64,000 bases of DNA from Flavobacterium sp. LHD-85 (GCF_030929595.1 NZ_JAVFVR010000001.1:620001-684000); one strand, 5' to 3'. Counted from the first letter of the stretch, positions 15,601 to 24,905 are shown. The notes: generated by a model not told the origin, from the letters alone. Numbers and translations: made by a program.

Positions 15601-18328
15601 TGCTGTATTTGTTCAGTTCAGGTGTTTTAAGTCCAACATAAGTTTTGTACGGAGAATAAGTTGTCGACATGACATCTGTACTAAAATCTCCTCCCTCTTC
15701 ATATACTTTTGTAATAAATGAAGCGCGAAGCATTCCTGGTGCCTGACCTTGTAATCTGGGCTGAATATTTACAGAAGCTTTTCCATTTTCATTTAATTTT
15801 CCAGAGAAAACATTAATTTCTTCTGTGCTGAATTGACGCGCCAAATCATCAAAAGTATATTTTTCATAGCCTTTGAAAGTTGTAGCTTGCTGAGAGAATT
15901 TAGCCTGCATTTCTACATTCAAATTCTTAGCAATTGCACCGTGAAGCCATGTCACTTCAAGATTGTCTGTATTTGGATAAGAAGCCGAAAGTGTTTTTCT
16001 ACTAAAAGTATTTTTGATTTTCAAACGATTTGGTTTGATCGTTTCAATCTTTATACTCTTATAAAATTTAGCTCCACCAACACTTACCATTGCTTCCCAA
16101 TTTCCTGTTGGCGCATCTTGGTTTGTTGGCACTATAAAAGCATAATGGTTTAAATCGTTCGTTTTTTGAACGGTCTGATAAACTGTTTTTCCATTTGGAT
16201 CATTTAATCTGAATTTAATTGGATGTGATTTCGGAAGTTTATTCGCGGCATCGTTCAAAATAAATGACAGATACAGATTATCTCCAGGACGCCAAACACC
16301 TCTTTCTCCGTAAATAAATCCTTTTAGGCCTTTTTGTAAAGTCTCTCCCGCAACATCAAAATTACTTACTGACAATGAAAGTCCGTCATCCAGTTTCACG
16401 TAAGTCGATTGATCTCCTAAAGTAACAATTGCGAAATAGGCGAATTTATCCAATTGGAAAGAAGCAATACCTTCACTGCTAGTTGCTTCTGTTGCTATTT
16501 TTTGCTGTTGGAAGTTGTATAAATCAACTCTTGCGTTTGAAACTGGCTCAGTTGTAACAATATTATTTACAGCAAATAAATACGATTTGTTCTCTCCTCT
16601 TTTGGCAATAACCCCAAGATCTGACGCTAAAATATTAGTAGCAATTCTAGCATTGTAAAAATAAGAACCTGTACAAGGATCTTGGCTTTCTCTCCAGTCG
16701 TAATCGTCATAATAATAGTAATCATCGTAAGAGTTTCCGCTGTAGTTTACGTCGTTTTCATCAACTTCTTCTTCCTCGGTTTCATCGTCATTTCCTTCTG
16801 ATGTTTCGCATTTATAAAGCGAGTATTTCTTTTTGTAAACAAACTCGACTCTGTAAATCGCTCCAGGTTCTGGTTTGATGATTTTAGATAAATCTAAAGC
16901 ATACGTATTCCATTTTGTCAGATTTACGAGCGTACTTTCTTTTAAATTAAGAGTAGTTTTGGCAATTGGCTGTGCTACTTTTTTGAGATTTTGTCCGCCA
17001 TTTAATTCATTGTATTGAAGAAACTGAAGAATGTTATTTTTGTAAATCTTATACACTTTTACATCAACAGCACTTAAATTTACGGCTTCGAAATTCAGTT
17101 TTAAATTGTTTGAACTTGGCAGAATTGTTCCGTTTTTAATAAAACGAATGTTTGGTTTTATCTGATCAAAAGAGATTTTTTCGGTATAATTGTTTTCTAG
17201 TTTTTTACCGTACTGGCTTTCTATTCCCTGAAAAACTTCCAGCAACAATTCTCCTGTAACAACTTGTTCTGGTTCTTCGTCTGGCACATATTCAACTACT
17301 TCTTCTGCAACTGTGGCAGCTGAATCTACAGCAACTGCGGCTGAGTCAACCACAACAGCAGCCGAATCTACAGCAACTGCTGCTGGTTCTGCTACAGCTA
17401 CCGCTATTGGCTCTTCTTTTTTAGGAGCATTTTGATTCGTAAAATATACTTTCAGTAAATTCCCTTGAGTAGAAAATTTCAGGTTATTAGTGTTTTGAAT
17501 CGAAACCAATCCAGCAAAATCCTGACCTTTTTCTAAAGGCTCTGAGAAATTAATTAAAACCTGCTGATTGTTTCCGTCTGGAACTTCAACCTTAATAACT
17601 TTAAATTCGTTGATGCTTGTAATTGGGAAATCGATCTGTCCTTTTTGATCAATATCAAAATCATTTCCGTCATAGATAATTTCTAAATTTGAAGCTTCTG
17701 ATTGACGCTGAATGCTGTCAATTATAAAATGAAATTCTTTTCCTGAAGACACATTTTTATCAAACTTAATCTTAAGATCACTTCCATTATGTTTGGCTTG
17801 AACCAGCTTAATTGCGGTTTCCAAATCAATATTATCTGCTGTTTTAAGTGTACAGTTTAAGTATTGATATTCTTTGCTATATGACTGAATATCGCCTGTA
17901 TTGATGGTAAAATCCTGTTTAACGGTTTTAACTGTAAAGTTAAATTTAGAAAGTTCTTTTTCTTTCTCTTTTGGAATAGCAGTCAGTTTATCGAGGTTTA
18001 AAGTAACCTGATATTCTGTTCCCATTTTGAGTTTTTTCTCTGGAATAAAAGCAATTGTATTAGTTGAAAGCGCAATAACTTTTCCGTGAACACTTGGCGA
18101 AATATCAAACAAATCATCGTCTAATTCCTGATTTGGTTTCCAATCGTTTTTATCGAATGCCAAAACCACACGAATATCAGAATCTGCAGAAACGATACCA
18201 CCTGTAAAACTGGTAATATAATCTTTGAATAACGAGAAATCTGAATTGAAATCTGCAGCTGATTTACGTCCACAGGATTGAAAAATAAAAAACACAAAAA
18301 ATACGAGAGATAGTCCTTTTACTTTCAC
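12641..18328 (-). CDS. Bacterial alpha-2-macroglobulin family lipoprotein
   Basis: 1895 residues. A lipoprotein signal ends at 'FQSC'. An N-terminal MG1-like region is followed by several macroglobulin beta domains. The bait/MG regions include 'FIYGERGVWRPGDNLYLSFIL' (about 670-690). The thioester motif 'GCVEQ' is at residues 1451-1455 (Cys1452) within a helical toroid domain, and a C-terminal receptor-like domain closes the protein. Such proteins are thought to trap proteases that breach the outer membrane and work with PBP1C, which is the next gene. An acidic stretch with Glu, Asp and Tyr ('EEEEVDENDVNYSGNSYDDY', about 515-545) and an Ala-Val-Asp-Ser repeat near 315-345 are low-complexity insertions. 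Confidence 0.95.
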   Translation of the reverse strand: MKVKGLSLVFFVFFIFQSCGRKSAADFNSDFSLFKDYITSFTGGIVSADSDIRVVLAFDKNDWKPNQELDDDLFDISPSVHGKVIALSTNTIAFIPEKKLKMGTEYQVTLNLDKLTAIPKEKEKELSKFNFTVKTVKQDFTINTGDIQSYSKEYQYLNCTLKTADNIDLETAIKLVQAKHNGSDLKIKFDKNVSSGKEFHFIIDSIQRQSEASNLEIIYDGNDFDIDQKGQIDFPITSINEFKVIKVEVPDGNNQQVLINFSEPLEKGQDFAGLVSIQNTNNLKFSTQGNLLKVYFTNQNAPKKEEPIAVAVAEPAAVAVDSAAVVVDSAAVAVDSAATVAEEVVEYVPDEEPEQVVTGELLLEVFQGIESQYGKKLENNYTEKISFDQIKPNIRFIKNGTILPSSNNLKLNFEAVNLSAVDVKVYKIYKNNILQFLQYNELNGGQNLKKVAQPIAKTTLNLKESTLVNLTKWNTYALDLSKIIKPEPGAIYRVEFVYKKKYSLYKCETSEGNDDETEEEEVDENDVNYSGNSYDDYYYYDDYDWRESQDPCTGSYFYNARIATNILASDLGVIAKRGENKSYLFAVNNIVTTEPVSNARVDLYNFQQQKIATEATSSEGIASFQLDKFAYFAIVTLGDQSTYVKLDDGLSLSVSNFDVAGETLQKGLKGFIYGERGVWRPGDNLYLSFILNDAANKLPKSHPIKFRLNDPNGKTVYQTVQKTNDLNHYAFIVPTNQDAPTGNWEAMVSVGGAKFYKSIKIETIKPNRLKIKNTFSRKTLSASYPNTDNLEVTWLHGAIAKNLNVEMQAKFSQQATTFKGYEKYTFDDLARQFSTEEINVFSGKLNENGKASVNIQPRLQGQAPGMLRASFITKVYEEGGDFSTDVMSTTYSPYKTYVGLKTPELNKYSMLETRANNRFDVVTVDENGRPKSVRNLEVRVYKVDWRWWWDSSSDNLSNYNSSNATTSYKTFVVNTDSSGKGSFQFALTDEEWGRYLIRVADQEDGHATSLTVNIDWPIWSGKTRNRDASTANMLVFSTDKKNYAVGEKAQISFPSSEGGRALISVENGSRVVQTIWAETKKGETKVEVPITGAMAPNVYFNITLLQPHASTKNDSPIRMYGIVPIEVVDKNTILTPTLNMPDVLRPEQPFTVKVGEKSGKEMTYTIAVVDEGLLDLTRFKTPNAWDSFYVREALGVKTWDVYDDVIGAYGGKINQIFSIGGDQDLGGGKAKKANRFKPVVLYYGPFKLGKGETKSHQLKLPKYIGSVRTMVVAGDANTSAYGSVEKATQVKSPLMVLASLPRKISPSEKVTLPVTVFATENKIKNVSIQVKTSNGLKVAGSAVQRLNFAQPDEKMAYFNLVVGSATGIAKVQVIATSGNEKSTYDVEIDMTNPNPVTSTFTDVVLTPNSTKTISWKTFGIAGSNKARLEVSSMPSMNLNGRLQFLIQYPHGCVEQTTSSVFPQLYLGDVADIDAKRKDLIQKNIAAGIARLGNFQLSNGGMPYWQGNAIADDWGTSYAGHFLIEAEKKGYVLPINFKSKWLSYQQKEAKQWRFEPKYGNDLAQAYRLYTLALAGNADLSAMNRLRETKGISNESMLRLAAAYVLAGQKSAGQSLFLRTSIDGSSDGYSYYYYGSSERNRAMALETMLLLGQKQKAFVTASKLAKEMSANQWMSTQTTAYCLYAMSKFAVSNGLKGINIQFNKNGKGETINTGKSVADRSLSVASGTNSITLKNNKANTVYVRVLNTGILPIGQENAVQSDVTASIVFKNRKGSIINVSKINQGTEFVAEVTIKNQRGESVQNVALSQILPSGFEIVNTRFTDYGDAVNNIADYIDIRDDRTNFYFGMKARETKVFRILLNASYLGNYYLPGLQCEAMYDNTFLARTKGFWVEVVK

Positions 18329-18520
18329 TTTTATTTAGAGTTAAATGGTTAACAAATTGAGAATTTAATACGATTTACTGCTAAAAATAATAACAGCAAA
18401 ATACGAATTAAATCACCATAAAAGTAAGGTATTTTTTGAGTTATTTAAGAAGAAAATTCCGAAATAAAAATATTTAACTTTTGTTGAAGCTTATAGACTA
18501 TCCTACACAATTCCTGCAGC

Positions 18521-18964
18521 TTATTTTCTTCTTTCCAGAAAAAAACGTTTCATTAAATCTGCAGCTTCATTGGCCATTACACCAGAAACCACAGTAGTTT
18601 TAGGATGCAGTTTTGTTCCCATGTTTATAAAGCCACGTTGTTCATCGCGTGCGCCAAAAACGATTTTAGAAATCTGACTCCAATACAAAGCCCCTGCACA
18701 CATTTGGCAAGGCTCAAGAGTTACATAAAGCGTACAGTCTTTTAAATATTTTCCGCCCAGAAAATTTGCGGCCGCCGTAATAGATTGCATCTCTGCGTGA
18801 GCCGTAACATCATTTAGCAATTCGGTCAAATTATGACTTCTTGCAATAACTTTATCGGCAACAACTACAACAGCTCCAACAGGAATTTCGCCTTTTGAGT
18901 AGGCTTCTTCTGCTTCCTGCAAAGCTTTTTTCATAAAATATTCGTCTGTAAAAGGATTTTCCAT
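18521..18964 (-). CDS. tadA: tRNA-specific adenosine deaminase TadA
   Basis: 147 residues. It deaminates A34 to inosine in tRNA-Arg. The zinc site is visible as 'HAE' (56-58, proton-shuttling Glu58) and 'PCQMC' (85-89). The C-terminal basic helix 'LMKRFFLERRK' is as usual. A -7 box TACTTTTG overlaps the region just upstream (18970-18977), so the leader is very short. Confidence 0.95.
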   Translation of the reverse strand: MENPFTDEYFMKKALQEAEEAYSKGEIPVGAVVVVADKVIARSHNLTELLNDVTAHAEMQSITAAANFLGGKYLKDCTLYVTLEPCQMCAGALYWSQISKIVFGARDEQRGFINMGTKLHPKTTVVSGVMANEAADLMKRFFLERRK

Positions 18965-18969
18965 ATCTG

Positions 18970-18977
18970 CAAAAGTA
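18970..18977 (-). promoter_or_regulatory. -7 box TACTTTTG for tadA
   Basis: Exact TAnnTTTG match on the minus strand, 6 bp upstream of the ATG at 18964, implying a nearly leaderless transcript. Confidence 0.5.
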
Positions 18978-19024
18978 AAACTTTACCCATTATTTTTACT
19001 ACATTTAAATTTTGAAATTTGAAT

Positions 19025-19837
19025 ATGAAAAAAAAATACAAAATCAGCATTCCTGAACCCTGCAATGAAGATTGGGACAAAATGACTCCAAAGGAAAATG
19101 GTCGTTTCTGTATGAGCTGTTCTAAAACAGTTGTTGATTTTACTTCTATGCTTCCAGAAGAAATCCAACATTATTTCATTCAAAATCAAGACAAAAAAAT
19201 TTGCGGAAGGTTTAAACAATTGCAGTTAGATTACATTACGATTCAAATTCCTAATCACGTTTTGTATTCGCAGACCAACTACCATAAAAAGTTTCTTCTT
19301 GCTTTGTTTATTGCAATGGGAACTACTTTATTTAGCTGTGCAGACAAAGAAGGAAACAAGAAAAAATTTGATAAAATTGAGGTCGTTAACAATACCTCTC
19401 AAAATCAAGATGAGGATATTTCCTCATGCTATGGGCATCAGATTGAATCTAAAAAAGAAAAAACAAAAATACCTAGAGAAAAAGTCACAATGGGAGCGAT
19501 AGTTCCTTCAAAACCTATTGAATATTATAGCTTTAAGTATAGCATCATATACAATTCTGTTGATTTGGATATTTTACCCGCTCCAAAAGGTGGAATGAAA
19601 AAATTCTATTCTTACTTTGCAAAAAATTACACTGCTTCAAAAAAAGGAGAAATGTCCGTCATATTTGTAGTAGAAAGAGACGGCACTTTAACTAATTTTA
19701 AAGTAACTAAAAATGCATCATCAGCAAATGAAGCAGAAGTTATTAAAGTTTTAGAATCTGGTCCTAAATGGATTCCTGGAAAAACAAACAATCGTATTGT
19801 TCGATCAACTTTCATTTTGCCAATTACATTTAAATAA
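19025..19837 (+). CDS. TonB-like C-terminal domain protein with Cys-rich N-terminal module
   Basis: 270 residues from ATG 19025 (a TTG six bases earlier is in frame but less likely). Residues about 10-60 form a compact four-cysteine module: 'CNEDWDKM', 'GRFCMSC' and 'ICGRF', probably metal-binding. It recurs at the N-terminus of Bacteroidota envelope proteins. A hydrophobic segment (about 86-105) is followed by a low-complexity periplasmic linker. The C-terminal 65 residues ('MSVIFVVERDGTLTNFKVTK', 'PKWIPGKTNNRIVRSTFILP') are a TonB C-terminal fold, which would contact an outer-membrane receptor. The stop overlaps the next start (TAATG). Confidence 0.75.
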   Translation: MKKKYKISIPEPCNEDWDKMTPKENGRFCMSCSKTVVDFTSMLPEEIQHYFIQNQDKKICGRFKQLQLDYITIQIPNHVLYSQTNYHKKFLLALFIAMGTTLFSCADKEGNKKKFDKIEVVNNTSQNQDEDISSCYGHQIESKKEKTKIPREKVTMGAIVPSKPIEYYSFKYSIIYNSVDLDILPAPKGGMKKFYSYFAKNYTASKKGEMSVIFVVERDGTLTNFKVTKNASSANEAEVIKVLESGPKWIPGKTNNRIVRSTFILPITFK

Positions 19838-20469
19838 TGAAAATAAAACATAAAATAACTGCCAATATAAATCGCAAATCACTTTTGCCGACGTTGTATG
19901 CAGTTATAACTGTACTTTTTTTCGGCTGCCAAAACAAAGAAGATAAACAACAGGAAGTAAAAAATATTGAAGTTGCTAAAGATACTTTGACATCTAAATC
20001 TGTTGCTTTAGATACAAATAACAGAAAGAGTTTAGAACAAACACAATCGTCTACGCTAAAAGTTGAACAAGTTGAATTAAAGAAAACTATACCAACAGTA
20101 TCTGAAGAATCTACCAAGAACAAAACCTCTGAGCAGAATAAAGTAAAAAAAGATGATTCTGCCTCAACTCTAAAACCCCTTTCAAATACAAATGCTGAAT
20201 TTCCTGGTGGGATAGAACAATTTCATAACTTCTTCATGAAAGAATATAAAAAACCCGAAGATGTAAGTTATTGGAAACTCAATTTTACACTTGCATTTGC
20301 AGTAGAAAAAAACGGCACTGTATCTTTTCTCGAATGTTCGCCAGCTGTTGAAGAATCTCTGCAAAAAGAAATCATCAGAGTTTTAAGTTTATGTCCGAAA
20401 TGGCAACCAGGAGAATCGAATGGAAAAAAAGTCCGGATGCAATATTCTGTCCCTATTCTATTGAAATAA
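19837..20469 (+). CDS. TonB-like C-terminal domain lipoprotein
   Basis: 210 residues. An N-terminal hydrophobic stretch with 'TVLFFGC' looks like a lipobox or anchor. A Lys/Glu/Ser/Thr-rich linker (about 35-125) precedes a C-terminal TonB-like domain ('FTLAFAVEKNGTVSFLECSP', 'PKWQPGESNGKKVRMQYSVP'). It starts within the stop of the previous gene, whose C-terminal domain it resembles, so the pair probably arose by duplication and are cotranslated. The four-cysteine module is absent here. Neither has ExbB/ExbD partners nearby. Confidence 0.7.
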   Translation: MKIKHKITANINRKSLLPTLYAVITVLFFGCQNKEDKQQEVKNIEVAKDTLTSKSVALDTNNRKSLEQTQSSTLKVEQVELKKTIPTVSEESTKNKTSEQNKVKKDDSASTLKPLSNTNAEFPGGIEQFHNFFMKEYKKPEDVSYWKLNFTLAFAVEKNGTVSFLECSPAVEESLQKEIIRVLSLCPKWQPGESNGKKVRMQYSVPILLK

Positions 20470-20499
20470 GACTCAGCAGGAAAATTAAATTTAAAACCG

Positions 20500-20507
20500 T
20501 AAATTTG
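20500..20507 (+). promoter_or_regulatory. -7 box TAAATTTG for dxs
   Basis: Exact TAnnTTTG match 14 bp upstream of the dxs ATG at 20522; no separate -33 box was clear. Confidence 0.5.
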
Positions 20508-20521
20508 CTTTTTACCTTACA

Positions 20522-22309
20522 ATGAAAAGCAATTTACTTTCCAACATATACAATCCTGCCGATTTGCGTCTTTTAAAAGAAGAACAGCTTGCTCAAGTTG
20601 CTCAAGAACTTCGTCAATTTATTATTGATATCGTTTCTATAAAAGAAGGGCATTTAGGAGCCAGCTTAGGCGTTGTAGAACTTACAATTGCTTTGCATTA
20701 TGTTTTTAATACTCCTGATGATTTACTGGTTTGGGATGTTGGACACCAAGCTTACGGACATAAAATACTGACCGAAAGAAGAGAAAATTTCCATACCAAT
20801 AGACAGATCGGAGGAGTTTCGGGTTTCCCAAAAAGAAGCGAAAGTGTTTACGATACTTTTGGTGTTGGACATTCTTCGACTTCTATTTCTGCGGCACTCG
20901 GAATGGCGATTGCTTCAAAACTAAAAGGTGATTTTGACAAAGAACATATTGCGGTTATCGGCGATGCTTCTATCGCCAGCGGAATGGCTTTTGAAGGGTT
21001 AAATCATGCTGGAGTTACAGATGCCAATATTTTGGTTATTCTAAATGATAATGCCATAGGGATTGATCCGAGCGTTGGTGCTTTGAAAAAATATCTTACT
21101 TCGGTTAAAAATGGGAAAAATCCACGACAAAATAATATCATTAAGTCTTTGAATTTTGATTATTCGGGGCCAATTGACGGTCACGATCTTCCTAAATTAA
21201 TCAAAGAATTAAAACGTTTAAAAAAGATTAAAGGCCCTAAATTTCTGCATATTGTTACTACTAAAGGAAAAGGATTGCAGCAAGCTGAAGAAAATCAGGT
21301 AAAATATCATGCTCCCGGAAAATTTGATGCTTTAACTGGAGAAATTCATTTAAAATCGGAAGAAAATCTTCCTCCAAAATATCAAGATGTTTTTGGCTTA
21401 ACTATTTTAGATTTAGCTAGAAAAAACGAAAAAATAATCGGAATTACACCTGCAATGCCATCTGGAAGTTCATTAAAATTTATGATGGACGAATTGCCAG
21501 ATCGTGCTTTTGATGTCGGAATTGCCGAGCAGCACGCCGTGACGCTTGCCGCAGGAATGGCCACTCAGGGCATGATTGTGTATTGCAATATTTACTCTAC
21601 ATTTTTACAGCGCGCATATGACCAAGTGATTCATGATGTAGCTTTGCAAAACCTTCCTGTTATTTTTTGTTTGGATCGTGCGGGCTTAGTAGGCGAAGAT
21701 GGCGCAACGCATCATGGTGTTTTTGACATGGCGTGTCTGCGTTCGATTCCGAATATGGTAATTTATGCTCCACTGAACGAAATTGAACTTCAAAACATTT
21801 TATATACAGTTCAATTAGGAATAGATTATCCAATTGCAATTCGATATCCTAGAGGTCGCGGAGTCCTGCCAAATTGGGAAGTAGAAAATTTCGGACATTA
21901 TCAAAAAATTAATTTAGGCGAGGCAAAATGTTTAAAAGATGGTACGAAAGTTGCTGTGCTGTCGGCTGGAACAATTGGAAATAATGTTATAGAAGCTTTA
22001 AAAGAATCAGCCAATGCTGATGAAATTGCACACTATAATTTTAGTTTTATTAAACCGCTAGACAACAACACATTAAGCGTTATTTTTTCAACTTTTGAAA
22101 AGATTATTACCATCGAAGACGGAGTTAAAAATGGCGGTTTTGGAAGCGCAGTTTTGGAGTTTGCAGCATCAAATAATTTCAAAAATTCGATTGAAATTTT
22201 GGGCATTCCAGACGAGTTTATCGAGCATGGAACGGTAAATCAGTTGCAACAATTGTGTAAAATTGACGTTAAAAGTTTAATAAATCTTTTTTCTAATGGT
22301 TCAAAATAA
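20522..22309 (+). CDS. dxs: 1-deoxy-D-xylulose-5-phosphate synthase
   Basis: 595 residues, slightly shorter than the usual 620-640. First enzyme of the MEP isoprenoid pathway, condensing pyruvate and glyceraldehyde 3-phosphate using thiamine diphosphate. 'GHLGASLGVVELTIALHYVF', 'VGHQAYGHKIL' and the ThDP/Mg motif 'GDASIASGMAFEGLNHAG...ILNDN' are visible, with the pyrimidine domain 'DVGIAEQHAVTLAAGMA' and 'DRAGLVGEDGATHHGVFD'. The polyprenyl synthase at 32574 uses its downstream products. Confidence 0.96.
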   Translation: MKSNLLSNIYNPADLRLLKEEQLAQVAQELRQFIIDIVSIKEGHLGASLGVVELTIALHYVFNTPDDLLVWDVGHQAYGHKILTERRENFHTNRQIGGVSGFPKRSESVYDTFGVGHSSTSISAALGMAIASKLKGDFDKEHIAVIGDASIASGMAFEGLNHAGVTDANILVILNDNAIGIDPSVGALKKYLTSVKNGKNPRQNNIIKSLNFDYSGPIDGHDLPKLIKELKRLKKIKGPKFLHIVTTKGKGLQQAEENQVKYHAPGKFDALTGEIHLKSEENLPPKYQDVFGLTILDLARKNEKIIGITPAMPSGSSLKFMMDELPDRAFDVGIAEQHAVTLAAGMATQGMIVYCNIYSTFLQRAYDQVIHDVALQNLPVIFCLDRAGLVGEDGATHHGVFDMACLRSIPNMVIYAPLNEIELQNILYTVQLGIDYPIAIRYPRGRGVLPNWEVENFGHYQKINLGEAKCLKDGTKVAVLSAGTIGNNVIEALKESANADEIAHYNFSFIKPLDNNTLSVIFSTFEKIITIEDGVKNGGFGSAVLEFAASNNFKNSIEILGIPDEFIEHGTVNQLQQLCKIDVKSLINLFSNGSK

Positions 22310-22342
22310 TTATTTTGCAAAACCAAAAAAAAAATTACCTAA

Positions 22343-23344
22343 ATGAAATTATTGCGTTCTACCCTTTTGCTATTACTGCTTTTGTGTACTTCTAATAACT
22401 TTGCCCAGATTATACAAACTACTTTAAGCCCAAATCAAGCACCTAAACCGCCTTCAAATTGGTCAGAAAAGAACCAACTTGGTTTTGACCTTTCACAAAT
22501 TGCCTTTGTTAACTGGAGTGCAGGGGGAACAAGTTCTATCTCTGGATTATTTAAAGGAGAATTCTCTAGAACTTATCTAAAAGGGAATCATAAATGGTTT
22601 AATGAACTTATCATGAAATATGGTCTAAACAAACAAGACGATATCGAGTTAAGAAAGACTGATGATGCCGTTCAATTCAACTCGACTTATGGTTTTAGAA
22701 AAGACACAGCTTCAAATTGGTATTATTCTGCGAAGTTTAATTTCAACACTCAGTTTACCAACGGTTATAATTATCCTAATCGTGATGTTCCAATTTCTAG
22801 ACCATTTGCACCAGCATATATCTTTTTGGGAGCTGGAGCCGAGAACTCAAATAAAGAAAAAAACAGAACGTTTTATTTCTCTCCAATTACTTTAAAAACC
22901 ACCTTAGTATTAGATCAAAATTTAGCAAATCAAGGTTCTTTTGGTGTTAAAAAAGCCGTTTATGCACCAGATCCGCTAGATCCTACACAACAAATATTAA
23001 TTGAAGAAGGTCAAAAAGTAAAAGCCGAATTTGGTATCCTTTTTACTGCCTACATGAAAAATGAAATATATAAGAATGTTTTTTATGAAAACAGACTTTC
23101 TTTATATACTGATTATTTAAACCGATTCGGAAATGTGGACATTGATTATGATACTCGTCTGGACTTAGTTGTAAATGCTTATGTCAAAGCTAATATTGGT
23201 GTTCATATCATATATGATGACGACATTAAAAACAAAGTAGACGTTATAGATCCAACCACAGGAGCAAAAAGTCAAGTTACTGAAGGGCCAAAAATGCAGT
23301 TAAGGCAAGTTCTTGGCGTTGGTCTGGTTTACGCTTTCAAATAA
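22343..23344 (+). CDS. DUF3078 outer-membrane protein
   Basis: 333 residues. The signal peptide ends near 'NNFAQ'. The signature region is 'NQLGFDLSQIAFVNWSAGGTSSISGLFKGEFSRTYLKG', followed by repeated strands with Tyr/Phe/Trp ends and a terminal 'VLGVGLVYAFK', typical of DUF3078 proteins predicted to be barrels. It lies 33 bp after dxs on the same strand, so the two are probably cotranscribed. This neighbour pair is, as I recall, common in flavobacteria. Function unknown. Confidence 0.85.
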   Translation: MKLLRSTLLLLLLLCTSNNFAQIIQTTLSPNQAPKPPSNWSEKNQLGFDLSQIAFVNWSAGGTSSISGLFKGEFSRTYLKGNHKWFNELIMKYGLNKQDDIELRKTDDAVQFNSTYGFRKDTASNWYYSAKFNFNTQFTNGYNYPNRDVPISRPFAPAYIFLGAGAENSNKEKNRTFYFSPITLKTTLVLDQNLANQGSFGVKKAVYAPDPLDPTQQILIEEGQKVKAEFGILFTAYMKNEIYKNVFYENRLSLYTDYLNRFGNVDIDYDTRLDLVVNAYVKANIGVHIIYDDDIKNKVDVIDPTTGAKSQVTEGPKMQLRQVLGVGLVYAFK

Positions 23345-23362
23345 AAAACAAATACAGCTATA

Positions 23363-23401
23363 AAAAAAGCTTCTTTTAGAATATTCTGAAAGAAGCTTTT
23401 T
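23363..23401. terminator. Bidirectional terminator between the DUF3078 gene and dgt
   Basis: AAAAAAGCTTCTTT and AAAGAAGCTTTTTT are paired arms around AGAATATTCT. It serves both convergent genes. Confidence 0.8.
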
Positions 23402-23404
23402 TAT

Positions 23405-24751
23405 TTAACGTTTTTTCTGTCCTTGAATTGTTTCGTATAATTCAAGAGCGTTTCCGTCTGTAAGAAGCGAAACATAGTGACAGATATGCAATAAACGTTC
23501 ATAAAGATTAGTTTTCTCTAAATGATGTTTCTCTGGCAACATTTTCAAAATCAATTTATCATAATTTGAAGCCGTTCCCTCATATTTGTTATTGAATGCT
23601 GTAATAAACTTATCCAATAATGTTTGAATGATTTGATAGCCTACAATTTCTTTTTCAATCACTTCGCGGCTTTGATAGATTTTCTCAACACTTAGTTTGA
23701 TAATATCATTCATCTGCGCTTTGTATTTGCTTTTGTCTGTTAAAGCATATGGAAAGTTCCCTGCCAAAATTGCTTCTTCATTTTCAACAAAAACATTTAC
23801 AGCATCATTTATTAAAGTTCCGATTGCTAAAGCTCGCAAATAACTAATGCGGTCTTCTTTTGTAGTTAGCGACTTGTATTTTGAAACTCCTATATTGTCT
23901 TTTACCAGATTAATCAAATATTCTAAAGCAAAATCTTCAGAGACCAAACCTAAATTGATTCCATCTTCAAAATCGATAATTGTGTAACAGATATCATCTG
24001 CAGCTTCGACCAAGTAAGCCAATGGATGTCTTTCAAAACCAATATTATCCCCAGATTTGTTGGCAATCATTCCCATATCTTTGGCTACTTCTTCAAAGAA
24101 CAATTTATCAGACTGAAAGAATCCGTATTTTTTATCAGAAATATTATTGGTTGGTTTTTTCGGAAGGCTTTCTTTAGGGTATTTCATAAAAGCTCCCAAG
24201 GTAGCGTATGAAATACGAAGTCCACCCTCAATTCCTGGGCGGCTTGCTGTAAGAACCGAAAATCCGTTGGCATTTCCTTCAAAATCAATTAAATCTTGCC
24301 ATTGTTTATCTGTAAGCTGATTTCTGTATTTCTGACCGTTTCCAATAGAAAAATATTCGCCAATTGCTTTTTCACCAGAATGCCCAAAAGGCGGATTCCC
24401 AATATCGTGTGCCAATGATGCAGCAGCCACAATAGCTCCAAAATCATTCATATGATAACCGTGAATTTCTTTCAGATAAGGATATTTCTCAATGATTTTT
24501 TTTCCTACCAAACGTCCAAGCGAACGTCCAACAACCGAAACTTCCAAACTGTGCGTTAGGCGCGTGTGTACGAAATCGGTTTTAGAAAGCGGAATAACTT
24601 GTGTTTTATCTTGTAAGCTTCTAAAAGCGGCAGAAAAAATAATTCGGTCATAATCTACTTCAAACCCTAAACGAGTATCATCTTGTTCTACACGTAATCT
24701 TTTGCTTGTATCTCCCTGACGTTTTAATGATAAAAGTTGTTCCCAGTTCAT
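23405..24751 (-). CDS. dgt: Deoxyguanosinetriphosphate triphosphohydrolase (dGTPase)
   Basis: 448 residues. It cleaves dGTP to deoxyguanosine and triphosphate. The HD-domain metal residues appear as 'THSLEV' (His67), 'AHDIGNPPFGHSGE' (His115-Asp116) and a later Asp in 'EAADDICYTIIDFEDGI'. The N-terminal 'RSLQDKTQVIPLSKTDFVHTRLTHS' is typical of the family. A -7 box TACTTTTG lies 51 bp upstream (24802-24809). Confidence 0.93.
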   Translation of the reverse strand: MNWEQLLSLKRQGDTSKRLRVEQDDTRLGFEVDYDRIIFSAAFRSLQDKTQVIPLSKTDFVHTRLTHSLEVSVVGRSLGRLVGKKIIEKYPYLKEIHGYHMNDFGAIVAAASLAHDIGNPPFGHSGEKAIGEYFSIGNGQKYRNQLTDKQWQDLIDFEGNANGFSVLTASRPGIEGGLRISYATLGAFMKYPKESLPKKPTNNISDKKYGFFQSDKLFFEEVAKDMGMIANKSGDNIGFERHPLAYLVEAADDICYTIIDFEDGINLGLVSEDFALEYLINLVKDNIGVSKYKSLTTKEDRISYLRALAIGTLINDAVNVFVENEEAILAGNFPYALTDKSKYKAQMNDIIKLSVEKIYQSREVIEKEIVGYQIIQTLLDKFITAFNNKYEGTASNYDKLILKMLPEKHHLEKTNLYERLLHICHYVSLLTDGNALELYETIQGQKKR

Positions 24752-24801
24752 TTTAATTTTAGATTGTAGATTAACGATTTTAGATTGATGATCTAAAAGG
24801 T

Positions 24802-24809
24802 CAAAAGTA
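24802..24809 (-). promoter_or_regulatory. -7 box TACTTTTG for dgt
   Basis: Exact match on the minus strand. The leader between it and the ATG (24751) carries repeated AATCTAAAAT words (about 24755-24795), which are low-complexity. Confidence 0.5.
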
Positions 24810-24905
24810 CATTTTATTTTAGGATTTTATTCCATCAAAATATACAATCCCTCCATAATTACGGATAAACTTTTGTGCAGTCACATTATTATTTAAACAC
24901 AATAT

